A stretch of DNA of 64,000 nt from Palleronia pelagia (GTDB lineage: Bacteria; Pseudomonadota; Alphaproteobacteria; Rhodobacterales; Rhodobacteraceae): positions 365,301-429,300 of the forward strand of contig NZ_FOCM01000004.1 of NCBI RefSeq assembly GCF_900110115.1, in the 5' to 3' direction. Shown here one piece after another: positions 30,501-38,861 of this stretch. Position 1 is the stretch's first letter; each line of letters begins with the position of its first letter. The notes under the pieces are model-generated. The model saw nothing but the letters and a program-made list of their open reading frames with translations, did not search any database and had not been told where the DNA came from. Both the position numbers and the translations under genes were made by a program.

Positions 30501-33402
30501 CGTCAGCGATGGGTTCGGCAACGACACGATCACAGGCGGCGAGGGAGTTACCTCGGGCACCGATCACGACAGGATCAACCTTTCTGATCTGTCCGGCCCC
30601 GTCACTGTCAGCTACATCGGTGACGAGGCCGGCACGATAACCGATGGGACCGACACGGTCACTTTCTCCGAGACCGAAGCGCTCATACTGACGGGCTTCG
30701 ACGATTACCTGGACGCGACTGCCGACACGACCGGCACGGGTATCGACGTGCAAGCGGGCGCAGGTAACGACACTATCGTCGGCTCAGACGAGGAAGACCT
30801 GGTAGACGCAGGAGCTGGTGATGACATCGTCTACACCGGTGCCAACAATGACACCATCGAGACGGGCGACGGCTCGGACACGATCTACCTCGACGACAGC
30901 GACGGTGGGTCGAGCAATGTCCTCACCGACGGCGGGACAAGCGGGATTGACCGGATCATTCTGGCAACAGGATCTGGCAGCTACCGAATTCAAGGGACAT
31001 TCTCGGACGCGCAAGGCTTTGAAATTATCGACGGCAGTGGCGCGAGCGGCGATGTCTTGGGCACGCAGGACGCCTTTGCGAATTTCGACTTCACGAATGT
31101 GACTTTGCTTGGTGTCGACGGGATCGAGGGCACGGCCCAGGCCGATACGATCCTCGGCTCGGCTGCGGCGGACTCGATCGACGGCTTGGACGGGTCCGAC
31201 AGCCTGTCCGGCGGCTTGGGCGATGACACGATCAGGGGTGGTCGCGGCGATGATACCCTGGCGGGCGGCGACGGGGCCGACCGTCTTGACGGGGGACTGG
31301 GGTTCGACACGGTGTCGGGCGGCGATGGTAACGACACGATTGTCAGCGTCGGCGACGACACCCTGTTCACATCCTACGAAGACCTGGTCGCGGGCCTTTC
31401 CGCCACCACGCATATCCGGTTCGAAGAAACGGCTGGCGGAACGGCCGCGGACTCCATCGGCGCCAACGATGGCACCGTTTCGGGCGGCGTCAACCTGAGC
31501 GCGACGGGCGTGGACGGCAGCTCGTCCGCGGCCGACTTTTCGGGCTCCAACAGCACGGTCGGTCTCGGAAACGCGGCGAGCCTTAATCCCTCGGTCGGGA
31601 CGTATCAGTTCTGGGTCAACCCCGCCACGGTCAACGGCTTCCTGCTGGATAGTTCCGCCAACACCGAAGCCGAGGGCATGCGGGTTCAGATGAACGCCGG
31701 CCAGATCGAGGTCACGTTCTACGATGGCGGCGACAATCTGATCCTGCAAAGCAGCGGCGGCGCACTGGCCGCAGGGTCGTGGTCGCATGTCGCCATAACC
31801 TGGGACGGCAGCAACGTTCGGCTGTTCGTCGACGGCATCGAAGAGGATAGTGCCGCATCAGCCTTCAACGTCTCTGGAAATACGAATGACCTTGTCCTCG
31901 GCGCGAAAGACGACGGCGGGTCTTTCAACAGTTTCTTCGACGGGCGGATCGACGAGTTCGGGGTTCACAACACCGCGCTGACCGCCACCGAGCTTGCGGA
32001 TTTGACGGCGGCAGGGCCCGCCGGGGGTCTTATCGAGATCCAGCCGGACAGCTATGATGGCGGCCTTGGCAGCGACATGGTGGATTATTCCGCCTCGACC
32101 GCCGCGGTGGATGTAAATCTGGCCACGTTCACGGGTGTGGGCGGTGCCGCCGAAAGCGACAGCTACACCGGTATCGAGAATGTCACCGGATCGGCATTCG
32201 CGGATTCCATAACCGGCGACGCCGCCGACAATGTCCTGCTTGGCGGCGGCGATGCCGACACGATCTCGGGCGGCGACGGCGACGATTACATCGATGGCGG
32301 CGCGGGCGATGACGTGCTGTCCACCGGGCTGGGGCAGGACACGCTGATCGGCGGCGACGGCAACGATACTCTCACCAACGCCGCGGGCGACGATAGCCTG
32401 GTGGGCGGGGCGGGCAACGACAGCCTGGTGGCGACCGATGGCAACGACACGTTGGAAGGCGGGGATGGAAATGACACGCTCGATGGCGGCGCCGACGACG
32501 ATAGCCTAACTGGTGGCTTGGGCGATGACAGTCTCACCGGCGGCACCGGAGACGACATCTTCGTCTACGCCCCTGGTGACGGCAACGACACGATTACCGA
32601 TTTTAACACGGGTAATACGGGCACTCTCTCGGACGGGGACAGCGCCAATAACGATTTCATCGATCTCAGCGCATTCTACGATGACATTTGGGAACTCCAA
32701 GGCGACCAGGCCGATGATGGCATTCTGAACCAGTCGAACAGCACGGACATAAATGGAAATGCGGTCGATTATTCCGACAACACCTCCATGGGGTCTGGGA
32801 GCCTTACATTCTCTAGGGCGTCCGCCGATGGTTCGTCGTTCACGTCGGAAAATACTGGTGTCGTATGCTTTGCCGCACGCACGCGCATCGAGACAGGTCG
32901 AGGTAATGTCCCGATCGAAGACCTCCGGGTCGGCGATCTGGTCATTACCTTGGATGATGGCCCCCAACCAATCGAGTGGATTGGATCTCGTCGGGTAAGC
33001 CGACACGAACTGGCGGCGCGCGAGAACCTTCGCCCGATCCTTCTGAAGCGCGGATGCCTGGAGTTGAAACGTGATCTTCTCGTCTCGCCGCAGCACGGTA
33101 TGTTGGTCGGCGACAATTTGGTCAGAGCGAAACACCTGGTGAAACATCTTCGCGGCTGTCGCATCGCGCATGGGAAGCGCCATGTGACCTACTTTCATCT
33201 GATGTTGGCCAAGCACCAGATCCTGTTCGCGGAAGGTGTCCCCAGCGAAAGCTTCTACCCCGGTCCGACCGCCGTGAAGATGATGTCACCCCGGGCGCGC
33301 GACAGCCTCTTTGAGACATTTCCGGAGCTTCAGCACGCCAAGACCAAGACGGAGGTCGCTGAGATCTATGGGAAACCGGCTTATCCATATTCAAAGCCAT
33401 AA
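27547..33402 (+). CDS. Giant secreted RTX protein with two LamG-like domains and a C-terminal Hint domain
   Basis: About 1951 residues. The N-terminus (TIYTVTTSNWNSPAFWSG) matches the broken paralogue at 20700. Blocks of GGxGxDxx calcium-binding repeats run at 27860-29710, 30380-30560, 31160-31350 and 32190-32600. Two concanavalin-A-like (LamG/pentraxin) domains lie at about 29720-30240 and 31400-32010, each with a GITWD or AITWD strand. The C-terminal Hint_2 domain begins at the Cys of CFAARTRI near 32868 and contains VSPQHG. Such proteins leave by type I secretion, fold in calcium and may self-process at the Hint Cys. The start is uncertain: alignment with the paralogue points to TTG 27547, without a good ribosome site. 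No type I exporter genes are nearby. Confidence 0.85.
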   Translation: MTIYTVTTSNWNSPAFWSGISESSGGHELDFWDLPASYTVEVDLEAGELTLSDGTTTFTVGDTAATGTYDVTLGGATQFSFFNLVSTSQGQDTLLGTDASEEFYGGDGADLIEGRGGDDAIFFWSGDDTVFGGDGNDLIEDRSGFNYTGENSLDGGAGNDTVFAGGGNDILLGDAGADSLIGEDGNDVLVGGAGGDALSGGSGTDTASYEGSSAAVSVNLDTGNASGGDASGDTLSSVENLTGSSFNDTLTGDAGNNRIEGADGSDLLRGGSGDDTLIGGDGVRDTLDGGAGNDSIEGGAGQDAVFINENDGIDTIDAGGTAEDAVGDYLDLRSSGADGVSVTFDTTDGSGSYAYLGSGSSLGTFSNFEQVFTTNNDDFIDATATTGNGTYVNARAGGDTILGGIIGETFDGGDGNDSLDGGGGGDTLVGGNGNDTLLGGLGDDSILGGDGVDSIVGGDGNDTIDGGDRTDTIRGGAGNDLLIDTGDASLSDDTIYGEAGNDTIAGGVREDLLDGGDDADDFLIDDAFGADTIIGGEGVTTGIDRDRIDFSGMAASGVALTYTAAEAGSATAAGDTLTFTGVEAITLTNLADSADATALSVGVEIDGLGGDDTLLGGGGTDTLLGGGGSDVLRGGDGNDSLDGGAGDDLLTTGQGQDTLLGGDGNDTLMNSAGDDSLVGGTGDDSLVASAGNDTLEGGAGFDTLYGGTGDDSLDGGADDDLLVADMAGVTFNATGTDGVGLASGIADFPTTQLSYEITFSSTMPLDDLPLGSYAVSGSGNEFMLEVVGGNFTYYVDGGSPVDTGISAAPYFDGNPHTVGITWDSATGDVRIYGDGTEIFSDTHAAGSTLTQGGTFVLGQDQDEVGGGFDPTQVFIGTIYGTRLYDDVRTSPEMLDGALGPIADTSDANLIANWVADTDAATFTDTTGSHSMAMSGDVAARWSAGADTLLGGSGADTLYGGGGADTLDGGFGADAIDGGEDADTFLVSDGFGNDTITGGEGVTSGTDHDRINLSDLSGPVTVSYIGDEAGTITDGTDTVTFSETEALILTGFDDYLDATADTTGTGIDVQAGAGNDTIVGSDEEDLVDAGAGDDIVYTGANNDTIETGDGSDTIYLDDSDGGSSNVLTDGGTSGIDRIILATGSGSYRIQGTFSDAQGFEIIDGSGASGDVLGTQDAFANFDFTNVTLLGVDGIEGTAQADTILGSAAADSIDGLDGSDSLSGGLGDDTIRGGRGDDTLAGGDGADRLDGGLGFDTVSGGDGNDTIVSVGDDTLFTSYEDLVAGLSATTHIRFEETAGGTAADSIGANDGTVSGGVNLSATGVDGSSSAADFSGSNSTVGLGNAASLNPSVGTYQFWVNPATVNGFLLDSSANTEAEGMRVQMNAGQIEVTFYDGGDNLILQSSGGALAAGSWSHVAITWDGSNVRLFVDGIEEDSAASAFNVSGNTNDLVLGAKDDGGSFNSFFDGRIDEFGVHNTALTATELADLTAAGPAGGLIEIQPDSYDGGLGSDMVDYSASTAAVDVNLATFTGVGGAAESDSYTGIENVTGSAFADSITGDAADNVLLGGGDADTISGGDGDDYIDGGAGDDVLSTGLGQDTLIGGDGNDTLTNAAGDDSLVGGAGNDSLVATDGNDTLEGGDGNDTLDGGADDDSLTGGLGDDSLTGGTGDDIFVYAPGDGNDTITDFNTGNTGTLSDGDSANNDFIDLSAFYDDIWELQGDQADDGILNQSNSTDINGNAVDYSDNTSMGSGSLTFSRASADGSSFTSENTGVVCFAARTRIETGRGNVPIEDLRVGDLVITLDDGPQPIEWIGSRRVSRHELAARENLRPILLKRGCLELKRDLLVSPQHGMLVGDNLVRAKHLVKHLRGCRIAHGKRHVTYFHLMLAKHQILFAEGVPSESFYPGPTAVKMMSPRARDSLFETFPELQHAKTKTEVAEIYGKPAYPYSKP

Positions 33403-33546
33403 GCTTCAATCCTAACAAGGTTCTCGGGCTGGGCCACTGGGTCCCGCCGGCGAGATGAGAACGCAACCGCTCAAGCAACCCAAGAAAGTTCGACAACCGG
33501 GCGCCGCTAATACAGGAGCGAAAGCGCGAGCGAGGTGCGCGGGCGA

Positions 33547-33951
33547 TCAGAAAGGTCCCACCTCAGCCCTCGGCATCGTGTTCGACCGTCCCGAGCCGAT
33601 AACACGTGCAATCTGAAGGAGTATAGCGATGACGGCGAACTGGCCCAGAATGACAGCAGGCCAGATCAGACCGAATTGCGGATCAAAATACTTTTGCGGG
33701 CCGAACGAAACCAGAGCGCAGAGAGCCGCAAGGCCACTTAAGCCCCGACCGACCGCTGTCGTGACCGGTTCGACGATGGCCGCTGCGAGCGCCAGGGCGA
33801 TCGAAGCGCCAATAAAAGGCGCGATCCCGAAAAGCGGTGTGACGACCGGCGGATGCGGTCTGATGCCGGCATAAAGCGCCGAGAGCATGACAAGCTGAAG
33901 AACGATCAGGGTTGCCAAAGCGGCGGCAACGCAGCGGTTGGGACTTGGCAT
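33547..33951 (-). CDS. Small membrane protein divergent from the TetR regulator
   Basis: A 134-residue hydrophobic protein with four predicted membrane helices (about 7-28, 38-60, 68-90 and 100-122). The start at 33951 follows GGAGAGATTGCT; a longer frame to 34062 would run through the operators and is rejected. I do not recognise a family (DUF4345- or YesK-like small proteins are possibilities). Its promoter region holds twin palindromes, so it is probably the repressed target of the TetR protein. Confidence 0.75.
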   Translation of the reverse strand: MPSPNRCVAAALATLIVLQLVMLSALYAGIRPHPPVVTPLFGIAPFIGASIALALAAAIVEPVTTAVGRGLSGLAALCALVSFGPQKYFDPQFGLIWPAVILGQFAVIAILLQIARVIGSGRSNTMPRAEVGPF

Positions 33952-33968
33952 AGCAATCTCTCCAAAAG

Positions 33969-34012
33969 CGTAATGTTCGTTACGGTTGCCCCTATCCGTA
34001 ATGTTGGTTACG
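33969..34012. promoter_or_regulatory. Twin TetR-type operators
   Basis: Two copies of the 16-bp palindrome CGTAA-N6-TTACG: CGTAATGTTCGTTACG at 33969-33984 and CGTAATGTTGGTTACG at 33997-34012. Their starts are 28 bp apart, so they lie nearly on the same helix face. They fill the 88-bp gap between the divergent membrane protein and TetR genes, which is the usual layout for auto-regulation plus repression of the neighbour. Confidence 0.85.
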
Positions 34013-34039
34013 GACTCTGTCAATCCACGAGAGAGACGC

Positions 34040-34636
34040 ATGCGCCAAGAAAACCGCTCCATCCGACAGCAACAGATCGAGGCCGCGGCCTACGCGGTGC
34101 TCGAAGCGAAGGGCTATGGCGGCACCTCTATGCAAAGCATCGCCAAGCAGGCGCGCGCCTCGAACGAAACCCTTTACAAGTGGTATGGCGACAAGCAGGG
34201 GCTCTTCCAGGCGCTCGTCACTCGGAATGCTGCTGAAGTGAAGGGCCATCTGGAGGCGAAGCTGGAGACAGATCACGATGCCCTGTCTATTCTCGGAAGC
34301 CTCGGTCCGAAGCTGCTGGACCTACTGACCGGCGACCGCGCGGTTGCGTTGAACCGCGCTGCCGCCGCTGATCCCACGGGCGAACTGGGCGCCACGATCT
34401 CGGCCTCCGGACGCGAAGCCGTTTCTCCTTTGCTCAAGCAAGTGTTGCTGCGAGCAAGAAGCGAGGGTCGGCTTGCGTTCGACGATCCCGAAGAGGCGAT
34501 GGGCCTTTATCTAGATTTACTGATCGGCGACTTGCAGATCCGACGCGTAATCGGACGTCAACCTCAACCGACAAGGTCTTTCAGGGAATCTCGGGCGGCG
34601 CGCGCCGTGCGGCACCTGCAAGACATTCTCACCTGA
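34040..34636 (+). CDS. TetR/AcrR-family transcriptional regulator
   Basis: A 198-residue repressor. The N-terminal helix-turn-helix covers about 8-55 (AAYAVLEAKGYGGTSMQSIA, then RASNETLYKWYGDKQGLFQAL), followed by an all-helical ligand-binding domain with a TetR_C-like end. The ATG at 34040 begins directly at the first DNA-binding helix; the longer frame from 33986 would cover the second operator. It should bind the two palindromes just upstream and control the divergent membrane protein and itself. The ligand is unknown. Confidence 0.92.
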   Translation: MRQENRSIRQQQIEAAAYAVLEAKGYGGTSMQSIAKQARASNETLYKWYGDKQGLFQALVTRNAAEVKGHLEAKLETDHDALSILGSLGPKLLDLLTGDRAVALNRAAAADPTGELGATISASGREAVSPLLKQVLLRARSEGRLAFDDPEEAMGLYLDLLIGDLQIRRVIGRQPQPTRSFRESRAARAVRHLQDILT

Positions 34637-35135
34637 GCCAATCAGTCCGGGGGAAAGTTGCAAATGACTGTCGATCAGGCATTTTCCAGACGTCCGTCCA
34701 TGGCCTAGTTCTGGTAATGGATCGACGCGACCGACTTCGAATTCCCTACTCTCCCCGTCAAACGCAGCAGCCATATCGTTCGCGCCGTCGACTTGAGGGA
34801 AGTCGAGAGCTTGCCTACGCGTCCCGCACAGCCTGAACCCCGAGAATTCGTTGCTTAACTCCACTGCTCCCCTCTTAATCGGCGTGGAACCATCAACCGA
34901 GTAGACCAATAAAGTATTTACTTCACCCAAATTGCCGGCTGTGTTGGCGTAAAAATAGGCCTCCAATTTCCAAATTTTTTGACAAAAATCCGAATTCGAT
35001 AAAAATTCCCATGCAGACAATGGCCTTTAAAAGGCCATGCAAGAATACATCCGGCGCAAGAACTCCCTTTTACGCACAGCGCAGTTAAGGCTGCGAGGAG
35101 CCAATCCGCGCAGCCGTCACCAAGCCCCCCCCCTG
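34637..35135. other. Gene-free, AT-richer stretch
   Basis: About 500 bases without a convincing gene. A 167-codon minus-strand frame (34517-35020) overlaps the end of tetR and shows no family pattern. Base composition falls here from the GC-rich level of the RTX gene to that of the exopolysaccharide operon, so this may be the left edge of a transferred segment. Confidence 0.5.
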
Positions 35136-35270
35136 CTACTGTTCGGACACATACCTCGCGAGCAACTGCTCCAACATCTCGGAGTAGGTTCGGCGCTCAG
35201 CCGCGCAAAGCGCCTTGAACTGCTCGATGACGGGCGCCGGGCCTTTGATGCCGACCTGTAGCTCGGGCAC
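35136..35270 (-). CDS. Small possible DNA-binding protein (44 residues)
   Basis: A minus-strand frame from GTG 35270 to TAG 35136. The product reads PELQVGIKGPAPVIEQFKAL, then CAAERRTYSEMLEQLL and a short end. A beta-strand-like start followed by two amphipathic helices is the order expected of ribbon-helix-helix or related small DNA-binding proteins. There is no strong ribosome site, so it may be a truncated relic. Function not established. Confidence 0.4.
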   Translation of the reverse strand: MPELQVGIKGPAPVIEQFKALCAAERRTYSEMLEQLLARYVSEQ

Positions 35271-35341
35271 TACGGCCGCAAGATCATGGCCGGGAATTCG
35301 GCTGCTGCTAGGGTGTGTTCAGCATTCGATGAGGCGAGCAA

Positions 35342-35587
35342 GTGAAGAAGGTCGCTGAAATCTTGGCGACAGAGATGTCTAGCTATGAGAGAAAGAAATT
35401 GCTGATCGTTCGACGGTGCTCACTCATGGGTGCTGAGCCATCACTTTCAAGAGCTGCAGTTCTTGCACTTTGCGATCTTCGACTGCTCGAGAGCGACCGC
35501 CCTGTTCGCATGACGATCTTAGGTAAGCTCGTTGCAGATCTTCTAATGAAGAAGCAGCGAGGATCCAATTCCGGATCACGCCACTGA
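35342..35587 (+). CDS. Small hypothetical protein (81 residues)
   Basis: Starts with GTG at 35342 after GATGAGGCGAGCA, a fair ribosome site. The product is helical, with SRAAVLALCDLRLLESDR followed by VRMTILGKLVADLLMKKQ, a pattern like a small winged-helix domain. It converges on, and overlaps by twelve bases, the receiver-domain gene. No family recognised. Confidence 0.42.
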   Translation: MKKVAEILATEMSSYERKKLLIVRRCSLMGAEPSLSRAAVLALCDLRLLESDRPVRMTILGKLVADLLMKKQRGSNSGSRH

Positions 35588-35935
35588 ACGAATGAATTCC
35601 GCCAGCTTCAGCGGCTTGAAAGGCTTGTGTAGGACATGATCCGCACCAAGCTTGCGAAGCTCCTCCTCGGCCTCAGACGAGGTCCGCGCAGTGCACATGA
35701 CAATTGTCGACGCGCGAAATTTTTCATCGGCCCGAGCGACACGCAACACCTCGAGTCCGTCTGGTGGTGGCATCATAACATCTAAGAGTAGCAGATCGAA
35801 ATGCTCCTCTTTGAGCAGGTCAATTGCTTCAATACCAGAACCCACAAATGTGGCATCGATGTCGTCTTCGACCATGATCGCAAATTCGATCAGTTCGCGA
35901 ATGTCCGCCTCATCATCCATAAACAAGACCTTCAT
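35576..35935 (-). CDS. Single-domain response regulator (CheY-like)
   Basis: A 119-residue stand-alone receiver. Acidic pair in FMDDEAD, phospho-acceptor Asp in LLLLDVMMPPPDG, Thr in MCTAR and Lys in HKPFKPLKL are all present. It has no output domain, so it acts as a phosphate shuttle, a sink or a protein-protein switch. Its start overlaps the kinase stop (ATGA) and it is the last gene of the seven-gene exopolysaccharide/phosphorelay operon. Confidence 0.92.
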   Translation of the reverse strand: MKVLFMDDEADIRELIEFAIMVEDDIDATFVGSGIEAIDLLKEEHFDLLLLDVMMPPPDGLEVLRVARADEKFRASTIVMCTARTSSEAEEELRKLGADHVLHKPFKPLKLAEFIRSVA

Positions 35936-37929
35936 GCCGTCTTAAGCTCCATTTTGTCATGACGCTGGAAGGTGACGAAAAAGGTTGTGCCACTATCCTG
36001 AACACCGTCAGCTTTCGCGAAGGAGTCGAAGCATATCTTCCCGCCTTGTCGACTCACGAGTTCGCGCGTAATCGCTAGGCCGAGACCTGTTCCGCCGGCC
36101 TGGACATCACGGGAATGAATCGGCTCACCAAAGCGCTCGAAGATGCGATGAATGGCTTTAGCCGGCACACCAGGGCCCTTATCACTGACAAAGAAGCGAA
36201 CATCATCCGCACGAACGTGGGCTCCGATAAGCACTTCTGAGCCGGACGGAGAATACTTAATAGCGTTGGAAATAAGGTTCGCGAGGATCTGCTGCAATCG
36301 AACTCGGTCTAGAAAGAGGAAAGGATCATCACTTTCGGGCAGCGAAGTAGCCACAAGGTGAACGTCATGAGCTAGGCCATATCCAGCATTGGTCGTGAGA
36401 GCTTCGGAAAGCGCGTCACTCACACGGATTGGCTCGCGATGAATTGAGAGCTGCTGATGATCGATTGCCTGCAGAGTGAGAATGTCATTTACAAGAACCA
36501 GCAGCCGATCCGCATTACGAGAAGCCATATTCACAAGCTTCTTGGCGCCAGGGGGGATTTCGTAATCAAAGCGATCGCGCAGAAGGTCAAGTGCGCCCGA
36601 CAACGAAGTTAGCGGAGTCCGAAGTTCGTGATTCACTGAAGTGATAAAAGACATCCTGGTTTCAGCCAGTCGCTCCTCAGCTGACATATCCTCCAAAACG
36701 CAATAGGCTATTGCTGTCTCATAAATAGTCAACTTCATGACACGGCACTGGATCGTCTTGTGTGCGTCCTCCAACGACCTCACAGGAAGCTTTACCTTAT
36801 ACAACTCGTTCCCCGGCGGCATATCGTTCAGAGGTGGAAGAAGATCGCGAATTCTCGTGACGGCAATCTCGTCATCTTCGGCACCCAGATAGCGTCGCGC
36901 AGCCCGATTGGACCGCCGCAGGGCCCCGGCGTCATCGAATACAACCAAACCGTCTCCGACGTTTTCAAAAATCGCATCGAATTCTCGCTTAGCTGTCTCT
37001 ATTTTAATTCGATCGATCTCTGAACGATCAAGGCTGGCAGCTAAACGAACCGACTGCATTCTGGACCATACCGCTGAAATCAGCACTGTCAGGAACAGAA
37101 CAGCCGCTACTATAGCAAAGGCGATAGTTCGTTGCCAGTAGCTTTGAAGTGCAGAAGAACGCGATAGGCTGATCTGGACGTCTAGACCGAGATTGTCTAA
37201 AGAACGCCTGGCTGTAATTGACGAGGACGGTGAATTTGGAGCTTCCGGACCAGCAGAAAAGGCAGTTGATCCATCTGCGGCCAATATTCGCACTGACATG
37301 TCACCATCGAAGTCCTGCAACGAAAGAAGTTCCTGGAAATAGTTCTCGCCCAAAGAGGAGGCAATGACACCTCGCACATCCCCTGACCAACCAGTAATCG
37401 GCCACGCAATTGGAGTGAGGCGCCGCCCAGTTCCTCGCGACACGATAGGCTTGCCCACAGTGAAAGCCCCTCTCGGAAGACCAATGGCGTCTTGAAAATA
37501 AGAACGATCCGAAAGATTTATACCAACGAGCGGCTCTGTAGTCGCCCAAATAACAGTCCCCTCATCATCGATAAATAAGAGACTGTCGATCTGCTCAATA
37601 TTTATTACCGTGTCACGCAATTGCTTGCCGTAGATACCATCGATATTCCCCCGAAATTCAAAGGGCATATACGAAAAGTCATCGAGCAGTCCGCCCATCT
37701 TTACGCTCGCCACGCTTAGAGAGGACTCTAATGATTGAGAAAGGAGTTCAGCGAAGTGGCGAAGCTGCTGCTGCATAAGCGCCTCGGATCGCCTGTAATC
37801 CGCGAGAGCGAGAACGAAAGCTCCAGCTAAGAAAATAATCGTGATACAAAGCATCACAAAGGGAAAGCCGGCCGAAAAACTTCTGCCTCGTCGGACTTCA
37901 AGTCCGGGAAAATATTCAGCTATCAGCAC
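35932..37929 (-). CDS. Sensor histidine kinase with periplasmic Cache-like domain and PAS
   Basis: A 665-residue membrane kinase: TM1 about 21-46, a periplasmic region of about 210 residues whose IDSLLFIDDEGTVIW and SDRSYFQDA segments resemble double-Cache sensors, TM2 about 265-290, a PAS domain about 310-410, HisKA with SVNHELRTPLTSLSGAL (phospho-His near 435), and an HATPase with NLISNAIKYSPSG, DKGPGVP and GTGLGLAI. It starts with GTG inside the end of the upstream response regulator gene. It has no receiver or Hpt of its own; both are encoded separately in the operon, which suggests a complete dispersed phosphorelay. Confidence 0.92.
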   Translation of the reverse strand: MLIAEYFPGLEVRRGRSFSAGFPFVMLCITIIFLAGAFVLALADYRRSEALMQQQLRHFAELLSQSLESSLSVASVKMGGLLDDFSYMPFEFRGNIDGIYGKQLRDTVINIEQIDSLLFIDDEGTVIWATTEPLVGINLSDRSYFQDAIGLPRGAFTVGKPIVSRGTGRRLTPIAWPITGWSGDVRGVIASSLGENYFQELLSLQDFDGDMSVRILAADGSTAFSAGPEAPNSPSSSITARRSLDNLGLDVQISLSRSSALQSYWQRTIAFAIVAAVLFLTVLISAVWSRMQSVRLAASLDRSEIDRIKIETAKREFDAIFENVGDGLVVFDDAGALRRSNRAARRYLGAEDDEIAVTRIRDLLPPLNDMPPGNELYKVKLPVRSLEDAHKTIQCRVMKLTIYETAIAYCVLEDMSAEERLAETRMSFITSVNHELRTPLTSLSGALDLLRDRFDYEIPPGAKKLVNMASRNADRLLVLVNDILTLQAIDHQQLSIHREPIRVSDALSEALTTNAGYGLAHDVHLVATSLPESDDPFLFLDRVRLQQILANLISNAIKYSPSGSEVLIGAHVRADDVRFFVSDKGPGVPAKAIHRIFERFGEPIHSRDVQAGGTGLGLAITRELVSRQGGKICFDSFAKADGVQDSGTTFFVTFQRHDKMELKTA

Positions 37930-38854
37930 TGCTCGAGCCCTCCTCAGATGAGACGATCAATATTTCATCTGGTCCGATGTGTCTTTCAGAAACGGATATA
38001 GCGTGGCCAAGGGCTGAAGCTGGCGAAAGTTTACTAGGCATCTGAATAATAGCGTGAAGTCTTGGGCAAACCAATGCACGATCAACCCTTAGAGGATTAT
38101 CCAAACTTGAAACTGCATCAATGAAATTCCTAGCCACACCCCGCAATCTAAATTCACTCGAAAGGCATGTCGCAAAGCAAAATAAATCAGCGTCCCAATG
38201 GGCAAATATATCACCGGCCAGCATTGGAACTTCAGCGAGCCGCTGACCAAGAACGCGGTAGATCTTATCGATCTCGCCCTCAGAGAACTCCAGGCGATCA
38301 GAAGATAAGTCGACACGAAACACTATCAACGCCAACATCTCATGCGCCTCCTTCGGAATACACTGCAAAGCGCTTCCAAATCCCACCTTGTTATTAAGAA
38401 CCGCGCTCATTTCGGCATACGGCACTGAACTCCGAGCGAGCGACAATGAGTTAACACGCCTACGGTCGAGCTCGGACTTGAATCGAAGTGAACTTCGCAT
38501 GCGCGCCTGAAGTTCAATTCGATTGAACGGCTTTGTAACGTAGTCGTTCGCCCCAGCTAAGAATGCATGAGATAGTGTATCCATATCGTTTCGACTGGTG
38601 AGCATGATGATCGGAACATCTGCCAGCCTTTCCTGCTCACGAATACGTGCGCACAGCTCGATCCCATCAATATCTGGCATCATTACGTCGAGAAGTATAA
38701 GATCTGCACTCACTGTGCCAGTCGTCAGCGCTTCTAGAGCGTCAACCGGGCGGAGAAAACTTGTAATGTTATCATAGCCAAGATCTTCAAGCGCTGCGCG
38801 TATGTAATCCTGAGCGACCTCGGAGTCGTCCACTGAGATGATACTGCGTCCCAT
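37916..38854 (-). CDS. Response regulator with degenerate GGDEF-like output domain
   Basis: A 312-residue protein. Residues 1-125 are a canonical receiver (VDDSEVAQDY, Asp in LILLDVMMPDIDG, Lys in VTKPFNRIEL). After a helical linker, residues about 165-300 follow the order of a diguanylate cyclase domain: LALIVFRVDLSSDRLEF where the metal-binding strand should be, then DIFAHWDADLFCFAT where R-GGDEF should be, and a VCPRLHAI-like final strand. HWDADLF replaces GGDEF, so catalysis is unlikely; it may bind nucleotide or dimerise. This call rests on pattern alignment by eye. Its arrangement (REC-GGDEF) is PleD-like. Confidence 0.7.
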   Translation of the reverse strand: MGRSIISVDDSEVAQDYIRAALEDLGYDNITSFLRPVDALEALTTGTVSADLILLDVMMPDIDGIELCARIREQERLADVPIIMLTSRNDMDTLSHAFLAGANDYVTKPFNRIELQARMRSSLRFKSELDRRRVNSLSLARSSVPYAEMSAVLNNKVGFGSALQCIPKEAHEMLALIVFRVDLSSDRLEFSEGEIDKIYRVLGQRLAEVPMLAGDIFAHWDADLFCFATCLSSEFRLRGVARNFIDAVSSLDNPLRVDRALVCPRLHAIIQMPSKLSPASALGHAISVSERHIGPDEILIVSSEEGSSSADS

Positions 38855-38861
38855 TGATCCG

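Noticed and set aside
27860..32600. Repetitive GGCGGCGACGGCAACGAC-type DNA that could be mistaken for a tandem repeat or CRISPR-like array
   Set aside because: The repeats are in frame, vary in sequence and encode GGxGxDxx nonapeptides; there are no spacers of constant length and no cas genes.
34517..35020. Minus-strand frame of 167 codons overlapping the end of tetR
   Set aside because: It overlaps a convincing gene by 120 bases, has no ribosome site or family pattern, and lies in an AT-richer stretch where open frames arise by chance.
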